A stretch of DNA of 64,000 nt from Elysia chlorotica. Taxonomy: Eukaryota; Mollusca; Gastropoda; Plakobranchidae. The stretch covers positions 403,087-467,086 of the forward strand of contig RQTK01000333.1 of assembly GCA_003991915.1 (NCBI GenBank). Direction: 5' to 3'. This document shows, one piece after another, positions 26,006 through 38,000 of the stretch. Under the pieces are notes generated by a model. The model did not search any database. It saw only the letters and a list, made by a program, of their open reading frames with translations, and was not told the origin of the DNA. Position numbers and translations under genes: made by a program. Position 1 is the first letter of the stretch. Each line of letters begins with the position of its first letter.

Positions 26006-29000
26006 CAAAACATTTAAATAAGCTACAGATGAATCAATGATATTTTGCCCATTTCATAAATTGATGTTAATACCTGTGAAATTCTTTCGTTACTGTGATG
26101 CTGTGTTTGTGTTTCATTGATCTGAGCTTTACAATGAAATAAATAAGGAAATGATTCTGTTTCCTGGATTTACCAACTAATGGAGAATGACACACCTAAT
26201 TTTAACAGGTTATCAGTAATTTAGTATATTTCAATCAATAAAAGTTGTTAACACGACTAAAATAATGTTCTGTTTCGAGCACATACTAATACAAATACTT
26301 GGTTGCGGAAAGTACAATTGTCTAAACTTAGCCACAGGAGGTGGCGAGGTGAACTAGGCCAAAGTTCAAGCGGCCGCGACGAGGACGGCCGGGCTAAACT
26401 AAATGAGTGCTGGCAAACAGCTGTGCTCCCCCTCTCTGCCTTCATCTTTTGCTCTTTCTTGACCTCTGCCCCTCTCCAGGTCTTTTACCCTGATCTATCT
26501 TCCCTTACCTCCTTTCCGATCTATTACTGTATCTCTTGGTCCTGTTTTCTCTCAATTTCAGGTCCAGACTAAGATTTGAGATTTAGATCTAGATCTAATA
26601 AGAATAGTCTACATTGTTTACTGAAAATCTTTAATTCAAGCACGCATTTCATCTCTCTCCCTCTCACAATCCCTTTCCCGATCTTTCTATATCTCTCTCC
26701 CAAATAATTTTCTCTCTATCTCTTTCTCGTTCTAGGTCTCTCTAACTTTATACCCCGATCTTTCTCTGATATTACCTGCTTGCTTTTTTTGGGGTGGAGC
26801 CTTGAAAATCTGCACTAAAAGCAAATCTTTGAAGAATGCATGTCTTTCATCTTTGTTGGGATTTCGCATAGTACTGACCTCACAAGAGTAAGCACTGAAA
26901 AGTGATCTTAACTGCAAAGAAAAAAAATCAAACATAGTTTATAATAAAGAAAATGTATGTAATTGTAAGACAGACAAGAACTATACATGGAATTCTTCCT
27001 CTGAAATTAATCATATACTTTTTAATAATAATTATAATCCTTTTCTTTTTAAACTTTGAAAGTAAATATTGTCAATAGTATGCTTAAAATTTAATAACAA
27101 ACAAGATTTGAGCATACTAATTTAGACCAAAAATTTTTTAAAAATTGATCTCGATGCAGAGGCCTTTGTTTACAAGTCTGTCAGATGATGAGAATACAAG
27201 AATTTTAATACTTAAATCATGAAATCATCAAAAATGTTTCTTCCTGTCCAGCAAATCTACCATTTTACACCCATGCTAGCTTGACATAGGACACATTTTG
27301 TGTACCTCATATGGTGACCACACATCTTACAAGCTAAATTGTTGATAAAACCATCTTTATTTGCATGAAGCATACAGTTTAGTTTTTATAGAGAAAAAAA
27401 AAGAAGAAAAAAAAGCTTTAACAAGACTTACAGCCGCCTAAAATATGAATATATAAAAAAAAGAGAGAAAAAAAAACAAGAAAATTACAAAATCCATATC
27501 TTCAAATCGCAAAACACTCAAGAATTCTTACTGTTGGGTCCAACATGTGGTAAGGCCGTTCACTGGTAGCCAAAAGCAACAAGGGCAAAGCTGGATCTAG
27601 ATCATGAATCAATGTAAGCAGTGTTGCTCGAAGAGTGTCTGCCATAACATCCCACCACTGATCAATGTAAGGCAGATACAAGATGGACGGGCACTTTCGT
27701 TTGGCTTCATGAAATACCTAGGAGAAAAGATGGTTAACATAAAAAAAAGAGCTTCCAAAGTTTACTTTTGAGTTGACTAATTTTAATCTTTTTTTTTTTT
27801 ACATTATCATGACAGTACAAAATTCTTTTCTGCATTCAGAAACTATGATAAAAAGTACTTCAGGGTCTGAAAAAAGTTTAAACAAATTGTATATTTTTGG
27901 TTATACATATTATTTATTTTTTTAAACCCACAGACAGTTGATGATAAATTTGATCAAGCACATTGTTTTATAGTTATCATTGAATGTGCATAAAAAAATC
28001 CCCCCCCCCCCCCCCCACAACCACCACACCAAACACAAACCACAAAAACCCCAAAAAAACCCCCCCCCCCCCCCCCAAACCACACACACACACACAAAAT
28101 GGATCCAGAATATATCACAATAATAACATAGAACAAGCAATTTCTATTGCTCACATTAGCACAAGACTCCTCTGGTGTTTTTGCAGTGACAGCATACAGA
28201 GTGGGCAAGTCTAGGACATGGCAAGGTAGGTTTTCCATTTGATGAATGACTGCTGGGGCTAAATGAGTCGTCTGAGCCTGGCCCTCACATCCTACCAGCA
28301 TAAGACGTGGTCGGAAGATAGTGGGTCTAGTGGTGGCACAGCTATTGAGCAAATACAAGAGTATTGCATTTTCACCTAAATGCATAAGGTAAAGCCATAT
28401 AACAATTAAAACGATCTAAAGCTTGTAGATTTTGCCTTTTCTGTTTTAAAAATATAATGTTAAGTTTTCCAAATATAAAGAAGAGGAGGTATCAAATTGA
28501 AATCAGTGTAACTTCAACACAGATAATCACATTTATTTTTATTTGAATTATTATCTTCGATGTTATCTTCTAGATTTCTTATGAAAGCACAAGGAATGAT
28601 TGCATCGACCGAAAGTAAAGCTCTCTATATTCTTACTACAAAAAAGGGTCTTTAATATGAAGTAAGAAGCAAGGTAAAGAAACTACAATTCACAAGCTAT
28701 TACCTTATAAAATTAAGATATCTAGAACCAGGTTGTAAACTTAAGCTTGAGGACATGTGTTCTGAAGGAGCATTCTTGGATGTCTTGTTCCATTTGGAAG
28801 TAGAAGTGGATGGCATGAAAATAGAGGGAGCATTTTCATCTTCATCACTGAGGAGCTCTTCCCACGGAACACCACCTTCTGTCAAATCTTTAGCCTGGTT
28901 AAGGGTTGCTACAATGTAAAAGAGAAGAAAAATCTTGATAAACATGACTATCTAGACTTTTGGAAGATTTTTGTGCCACTCTACAGATATTTAAGAGAAT

Positions 29001-32000
29001 ACAGCAAACTTGCTGCACTTATAACCACACTTTTTCTACTTTAAGGACAAACTTGGAAATTTAAGCTTTCGAGCAAGCCAAAAGAAATTGGAACCAGCAC
29101 CATTGTCACTGACTGAACCAACAGTGCAAGACAAAAAAATGGGGTGATTGGGCAAACATACACAAGCCTGTGAACCTTTACAAACTGAAGACTATGCCCT
29201 GGGGTAGAACATCGGCTTCCTACGAAATATGTCCGGATTCGAGCTCTGGCGATTTCGCTCCCTACTGGTTGGGCCTGTGTCAGTTTAATGTGACGGCTGA
29301 GACAGGATCATGGCATCATGGCCCTGTCTCGAGTGTGTTTTCTTTAAGGTTACTGATCCAACCCAATCTAATATAGACCAGAGAATAGTTAAGATCTACT
29401 CGAACCAAGACTGGCTGCCTGTAGTCGCAGAGCGCATGGGAGAAGGTAGATGCACAATAAACCTACTAACATTACTACCGCATAACATAGTACAGAAATA
29501 TACCTGTTACAGATTTAGCCACTAAGTAAAATACTGCACATGGAGATGAAGGGAATGGATAATGATACGTTGATTAGATAAAATGAAGATCTTGGATAAT
29601 TTTAACAACATAGTCAATATTGTCCAGAATCATCTAATCTAAATGAGCGCATGCAGAAATATGATTATTAAATATCAGAAAAATTTCCGTCCCAAATTGA
29701 ATTTTCCAGTAAAAATTTGTTTACACAAGATAGTTCATAAAGCCTTTCTGCAATGCACCTAGATTGCCTTTCTCCATTTAACCAAAAAGAATTCTGCAAA
29801 ATATAAATGAAGCATTTAAAACTTACAGTATGATGCTTATCCATAATAATTTTGGAATGTTTTGCAAAAACATCAAATGTGATGGCCACTGTCACTTTTA
29901 TGTTATGGGAAAGGAATGAGAGACTAAGAGGGTAGTAAACAACCTAGGGCTACTAAACTACTATATAAGAATCATCTGGACTCCATTGTACTTACCAGCA
30001 TTAGCCAAAGAACTCTCTTTCTCTAAGCAGGGTGGAAAAATATCCCCTAGTTTAATCATGACTGCATGCAGCTGGGGTTCTAGCAAAGGAACCAAGCGAG
30101 GGGCCAGGCCACGTGCTGGTGTGTTAACTGATCTCTGAGACGTTGGGATGATGCTTACGATAGCGCTGTGTGTAACGGAAAAAACAAACAAAAAATGTTT
30201 GGTTGCATACAATACTTATCATATTTATGAAAGCTTTGAGAGTATGGAGAAGGAAGTACCATTGTTCTCGTAATTTTCTTAAATGATAACCCTGAATCAG
30301 AGTGTACATTTTAACTGATACAAATGGCGTTAATCAGAAAAGTTTTTTTTTTTTAATTTAAAATTTGCAGATGGATCAGTAAGAAATAAATGACTTAAGC
30401 ATACTTTTTTTTTTTCAAACTCTGAAGTTTTGTGCATTTCACAATTGCACCATCTATTTTAAATGATAATGATTATATAAGGAATATTTTGAGGGGACAT
30501 ACTTGTAAAAATCTTTGGCTGATACATTGATGGAAGATACATCCAGCTGCAAAGCTTCATTGGTAAGGTAAATCTGTGGATATCGCCTTCTTAAGGCTTG
30601 CATAGCTGTCTCAGTACACAGGGCTTTTAGATCAGCACCACAATAGCCTGGTCAATGAGTAAAGTATTATCTCTTAATAATTAAATATCCTTACATTGTT
30701 TTCAGGCATAAAAAAAAGACTGAAATATTCAATATTCATGAGTACTAAAAATTCTTCTGAAAAAAATTAATTACACCTAGAACTACAATCTCTAAGCTTC
30801 CTGTAGGCAAAGATGATAAAAACTGGTGCATTTTGTTATTTGTAGAAAAAACCTAGTTTGGGGCAACAATTTAAGAAGTATCTTCAAATTCAATTTAATT
30901 CTAAATGACATCTTTCTCACTTTCAAATAAAAAAAATAATTACGCTTTTTGTATGCTTAAAAAAAAAAGCTTCCAAAGAGATATACTGTAAGTGGCATAT
31001 CAAACATAATATACTGTAACTGGCATATCAAACATACAGAGTGACTATATTACAAATGATGTTTTATTTCACTTATCATCTAGTTTTTAATCCCATTTGA
31101 AAATGTTCTACAGAAATGTATTTTCTACAGAGTAAGAGTAATCACAGTTCAATTCTTTGATAGTACAGTGGACCTCGCATACAAGATGGGACTCAACGAA
31201 ACCTCGGCCACTTTTCGGCTGTTACGAAAGATTTAGAGTTTCTTCACTTACCAACACATTTTTCTGCGAGTTCAGTCAGAAACTGATCATTAAGCCTTGG
31301 ATTCCAACTACTTGTGTGAATTTTTAAGATCTGTTTTCTTGCCTGAAATTAAGTTTAGAGTGACAATATTGATGAAAAAAGAACACAATTGAATATATAA
31401 AGATGAACAATGCAGCTTTACAAGGCTCCACATAGATACATCAATAGCTCTACCAGGATGTATAAGAATGATATACAATTCATTACAAAATCTATTCAAA
31501 CAATCACTTTTATAAAGTGCTTTGGTATCAAAGAAAAAGTGTGTAAACTTAGCCTTAAATAATGCGATCTGCCAAGTCCCAGGTAACCCTGTCACCATGT
31601 AGGATCTTTCTTGAAACCCATACATGTGTCTAGATAGCAAACAAGGGTGCTGCACTTGTAAAATCTAAACGTAGATCTAGATTTGATTTAGAGTTTGGTC
31701 TCGAATATGCAGGTAATTCTGATACAGTGTAGACTAAAGTAAATATATAGATCTAGAACCAAAGTTCTGAATCAGGATAAAGCTTCTACTCTGAACTTTA
31801 TCTATTTTACTTAGATTTATAGATGATTAATTTAAACGTAGTGAACAATGATATTAACTAAGTTTAAAATTACAGCGGTGGTCGAGGACTGAAGGTCAAG
31901 TTTGAGACATCAGTAATAACTAATAATCTGACAAATAAACGATAAACTAAATTTGAGTCCTTGTCTGTAAGAGTAAAAGAATTGTAAATGAAGACAGGGG

Positions 32001-35000
32001 ACTAGGACTGGGTGTGAAGAGGGATCGGCATGCGGACGAATGAAAACTAGATCTTCACTCCTTGTTTGCAAGCGCACCTAAGAACACATGATACTGCGAA
32101 AGAACTATCTGATGGTGAACATCACGCAATCAGAATCGCTACTTGGTTAACATTGTTAATAATAGAGGAAAAACCGCAGTTGGCAGGAAAAAAGGAGGAA
32201 AATATGGAGGAGGCTTAAAAAACGCAGATCTCTACAGAAGATTATCATCACTAAAGAACTTTACCTCCAGAGAAGGCAGGGGAAACAAGAACTCTCTGTC
32301 AAATCTGCCTGGTCTGCGTAGAGCGGGGTCCAGAGAATCAATACGATTGGTGGCCCCGATAACAACAATTTCTCCACGACTGTCTAAGCCATCCATTAGG
32401 GCTAGCAAAGTCGAGACGATAGAGCTATGTATTTGGTCTTGCCTGCTGGAGCGCACAGGTGCCAAGCCATCAATTTCATCAAAAAAGATGATGGAAGGTC
32501 GAAATTTGTAAGCCTGTAAGAAAAAGAAGCACAAGAAATTTTTACCAAAAAAAAAATTAGACATCTAGTTGTGATAAATGATATCAGTTTAAGTTATGGT
32601 CTCTAAACACAACTCAAAATGAAATGACAAAGTTCAAAAACTTTTTTTTCTGGAGTTCAAATTAGGTATGCAAAACCTCTGAGTGTGGCTTTGTTTAGCT
32701 TAGTATGAGTATATTCTAATATTTTGAGAACAGACCCAAAAATGATATTTTCCGTGTGGTAAGGATGATTAAAACAGTTAAAAATTCATCATCTAGTGCA
32801 ATGGGTTAAATTGTTGATGCAATGGAATATTTGTTAATTAAAACAAGTTTTTCATTCCGGGCTGGAAGGTAACAAATTAGTCTTAGTGACTATAGACTTT
32901 TGGCAAGGAAAGATTTCAATTTAATTCATAAGTTAGTATTCGTGAACAAAAACGAATTGAGAATACGAGTGAGAACTATTTACAACAAATTTAAAACAAG
33001 CTTACTATAGTTACAAAAAATAATGATATACCTGATCAAATAAAAGGCGTAACTGTCGCTCGGATTCTCCGACCCATTTACTTAAACAGTCAGCTCCTTT
33101 GCGCATGAAAAATGCCACACGTCTGTCTCCCTGAGAGCACTCATTTGCAAGAGCTCTAGCCACCAATGTCTTTCCTGTCCCTGTCAAGTATACACAAAAT
33201 GTGTGAATTCTTTGCAACTGTGTATGGGGACATAAATACATTAAAATAAAATTGTATTTGAAATTTTTTTTTTTTTTTTAGTTTTCACTTTAATTACTTT
33301 GTATTCTTTTTATTCTGATCCATAAATCTGAACATGGATGGGAGCTGAATACATTTTTCTTTTTTGAGAACCTCTGGTAAAAAAAAAAAAAAAAATTCTT
33401 TTCCATAGCTGCCATCTTTTGAAAAAGCAAATACAGATTTTTTAGCACTATTAGCCACTGCAAACCTAGTCAATAGTCAAGCTTATTAGTTTCAGCTATC
33501 AATATTCACTTAAACACAAGCTTAACTCTTAACCCCTTTTTTTTTGGGGGGGGGGGGGGGTTGATTTTCATCTCATCGTGTTAGAAACACCTCGTCAGCA
33601 ACATACAGGTTTTGTGTGAACTAAACACATTTTCAAGATGGCCAAGGAGTCGCTCACAGTTTGCATTCATATAAGGGCAATTTAAGCTTTCCAGCATGCC
33701 GAAAAGCAAATAGTCATTAACTGAACCAACCAGTAGAGGAAAAATTGAACAAATCAATTTGCCTAGTCCTCGGTTTCAAACTGAGCATCTATTGAGAACC
33801 AAATGCTTTGCTACTTGATCAAGCTAGCCCCTTTAAGACTACAACCTGGTTCCTGATTTATATCACAGAATTACACCTAGAACCATTCCATCAGGTATCA
33901 ACTAGATTCCTAAAGCTGAGATGCAGGTCCAACAGCCCTTTAACCCAGTTCCACTTCAGAACAAGATTGGTTTGTTAAGAAGTATCAGTCTTCAATCAGC
34001 ATATATAACAATTGGGAATATGACAAATCGGGTGCCCCCACAAGTTCATAAACGTACGAAAATGATAAAAAAAAAGCTATAGGTTTAATATACATTCTAA
34101 GGCTTTGTCAACCATCAACTGTGATTAAAAAGTGCGATATAAAAGGTACCTTCAGTTTGGCTAGAGTTCCAACAAATTAGCGGCAGGCTGGAATTATATT
34201 AACAACAGCAATAATCTATTTCGAATAGCAGACCTAGATTAGATCATGTTCCTGAATCTCGATGACGATATATATGCAGAGATAAGCAAAGACAAAGACA
34301 AAGCCAAGAGTGAACGATAAATCTACAACTTGATTAGAGACTAGGCCGATCCCAGTGCCGCGAAGCGTAGGGGGTGCTTATAAGACGTTAAAAACGTAAA
34401 TGGGCCCAGTAAAAGGCTGGGCTAATCTGGTGGGTGTTATTGCCGAAAATGTCAGCAAGTACTGAAAGATCGACGGGATATCCAATTTTTAGGTGGATGC
34501 CGTCAAATACGTTTTTTTTTCAACCAGATACGGACGGACATACTCGGGGGTCAAATAGTATTACATGTACTGGTAGGCGTCTATGGTAGCATAAGTAAAC
34601 AAAGCCAGGGGATTCCCAAATCGACAGAGATTGTTTGCGGCAGAAGCATAATTTTTTCAACCATAAAACTAACATACTTGGAACGTCAAATACATACTAA
34701 ATACGTATTATATGTACTGGTTGGTAGCTATGCTTTTCCTGTGCCACTTGTGCACTTCAAAGGCTGATGGTTATATTATATTCTGTTTATACATTTTCAA
34801 TGAATCTAATGAACAGAGCATATTTGCAACATGCCCAAGAATGAACTCAGTGTTGATTAGAAGTTGAAAATGAAAAAAAAAAAAATACCACTTTCCAAGA
34901 CATGAGAAACACAAAAGATCTAAATGTATTATGTCATAGGGCACCTCTATGGATATTTTGTCACTAAAAAAAAAAGATGCAAATTCTTGCAAGTTGTTTC

Positions 35001-38000
35001 TCATAACATGTCACAACTTTAGAGCATACCTGGAGGACCATAGAAAAGAACCCCTCGTGGTGGATCCACTTTGAAACGTTGAAAGACATTGTCGTAGAGA
35101 AGTGGGAAAACAACCATTTCTTTTAATTTGCGAATGTGTTTTCCAAGACCCCCAATGCTGTCGAAAGTGACCTGTAAAGAGGACATTTCTAATCAGTTAG
35201 GAAAAAAAAAAGCCACATTAATTTTGTTGTACTTTGCAAAGTCTTAAAAAGAAAGGGCACAGGTTACTCATTGGAGTACACCAATCAATCCTGTCAGAGA
35301 AGGGATACTGTCCAATCTAAATGATACTTAAAAATTTGGCGGCTTTAGTTTCTATTACTTCACATGATGAGCTATTATATGGGTAACTTTGAAATACCTA
35401 TTTCGACAAATATTTTGCCAATCCTATAAAATTTGGGATTTAAAAATTTCCTTATTATTAAAGAATAGCTTTTTTCGAGACCATCGATATATCTGCAAAA
35501 ACAGGAATTTTATACTTCAACATTTTGTTCGCACTTGTGAAATTGTGATAAAATAGGCAGTTTTAAGTTGTTTAACAGAAATTGAGAACAATATGCCATA
35601 AATATCCGATGAACATAGATATTTAGTAATATAATTATAAATTAAATAAGTTTTTATTTAAATGTACACTCACATTCTTGTCAATGTTCATGGGTTCTAC
35701 ATCAGCTAAGCTGACTCCAGACTTGACACGGTCTTTAAGAACACTGGACGAAGCCAACACATCAGCTGTCATGTTCATTGGCATCATCCTGTCAAAATCA
35801 TACAGATAACATTTTTTTCATGAGAACAAACTTAAAAGTTGCAGAGGCAGTATTATAGAAAAATACCATAAAGATTGTGAAAACAAAATTTACAAGAACG
35901 GTTTTAATTCTTCTCCTTCTTCCTTTCTTCCTTAAAGCAGTAAACAGATAAGATAGCACAAAGATTACAATACTCATAACTTGAGAAACAAGTTAAATTA
36001 GCAAGTTAAGTCCATACTAATTGCTTTTAACGCTGAAAACAACCCCACATAGTGACACAGCTTCTCATAGGTCTGCGCAGAGCGGGGTCCAGAGAATCAA
36101 TGCGATTGGTGGCCCCGATAACAACAATTTCTCCACGACTGTCTAAGCCATCCATTAGGGCTAGCAAAGTCGAGACAATAGAGCTATGTATTTGGTCTTG
36201 CCTGCTGGAGCGCACTGGTGCCAAGCCATCAATTTCATCAAAAAAGATGATGGAAGGTCGAAATTTGTAAGCCTGTCAGAAAAAGAAGCACATGAAATTT
36301 TTACCAAAAAAAAATTAGACACCTAGTTGTGATAAATGATATCAATTTAAATTATGGTCTCTAAACACAACTCAAAATGAAATGATCAAGTTCAAGAACC
36401 TTTTTTCTGGAGTTCAAATTAGGTATGCAAAACCTCAGTGTGGTTTTGTTTAGCTTAGTATGAGTACATTCTTATATTTTGAGAACAGACCTAAAAATGA
36501 TATTTTTCGTGTGGTAAGGATCATTTAAACAGTTCAAACTTCATCATCTAGTGCAATGGGTTAAATTGTTGATGCAATGAATATATGTTAATTAAAACAA
36601 GTTTTTCATCCGAGGCTGGAAGGTAACAATATAGTCTTAGTGACTATAGACTTTCGGCAGGGAAAGATTGCAATTTAATTCATAAGTTAGTATTCGTGAA
36701 CAAAAACGAATTGACAATACAAGTGAGAACTATTTACAATAAATTTAAAACAACCTTACTATAGTTAAAAAAAATTATGATATACCTGATCAAATAAAAG
36801 GCGTAACTGTCGCTCGGACTCTCCAACCCATTTACTTAAACAGTCAGCTCCTTTGCGCATGAAAAATGCCACACGTCTGTCTCCCTGAGAGCACTCATTT
36901 GCAAGAGCTCTAGCCACCAATGTCTTTCCTGTCCCTGTCAAGTATACAAAAAATGTTTTAATTCTTTGCAACTTTATTAGGGGACATGAATACATTTATA
37001 TAAAATTGTATTAAATTTTTTTTTTTGTAGTTTTCATTTTAATTACTTTGTATTTTTTTTTATTCTGATCCATAACCCTGAACATGGATGGGAGCTGAAT
37101 ACATTTTTCTTTTTGAGACCTCTGGTAAAAAAAAAAATACATATTATATGTACTGGTTGGTAGCTATGCTTTTCCTGAGCCACTTGTGGACTCCAAGGCT
37201 GATGGTTACTGTATATTCTGTTGATACATTTTCAATAAATCTAATGAACAGAGCATATTTGCAACATACCTAAGAATTATCTCAGTGTTGATTACAACTT
37301 GAAAATGAAAACAAAAACAAAAAACAAATACCATTTTCCAAGGCATGAGAAACACAAAAGATCTAAATGTATTATGTCATAGGGCACCTCTATGGATATT
37401 TTGTCACTAAAAAAAGATGCGAATTCTCGCAAGTTGTTTCTCATAACATGTCACAACTTTAGAGCATACCTGGAGGACCATAGAAAAGAACCCCTCGTGG
37501 TGGATCCACTTTGAAACGTTGAAAGACATTGTCGTAGAGAAGTGGGAAAACAACCATTTCTTTTAATTTGCGAATGTGTTTTCCAAGACCCCCAATGCTG
37601 TCGAAAGTGACCTGTAAAGAGGAAAAAAAAAAAGCCACATTAATTTTGTTGTACTCATCTCTATTACTTATCCCTGATTCACATCTGTAACGGAACAAAA
37701 GCAAGTAAAAAGGGCCATACTAAAACCAAAAAGAAAAGGAAATCATTTGTTTCTTTTCCTTTCTCTTTTGTCATAAAACAAAAAGTTAACTGAATTACAA
37801 ATCAGAGGTCAAATTTGTGCTTAAGAATCTGAGAGACCAGACCCCCCCCCCCCCCCCCCACCCTCTCCCACCTCACTTCTAGCCCTAGATCTAGATTCTC
37901 GTTACCCAGAGAGATAGACCTGGATGTGAGTCTCCACAAGATTGCCTGAAAATTCTAAGTTGTAAAAAGAAGATGGGTCCAGGGCGTAGCCCTGTAAGGG

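Noticed and set aside
27922-28140. Gly/Trp/Cys-rich minus-strand frame
   Set aside because: Translation of poly(C)/CA-rich intron sequence.
28342-28374. Earlier acceptor for ATAD2 exon 18 (gcatttag)
   Set aside because: It would create an immediate in-frame stop after the preceding split codon; the acceptor at 28342 fits phase and alignment.
32143-32511. 122-codon plus-strand frame, with a twin at 36052-36270
   Set aside because: Antisense shadow of ATAD2 exon 13; the conserved protein is on the minus strand.
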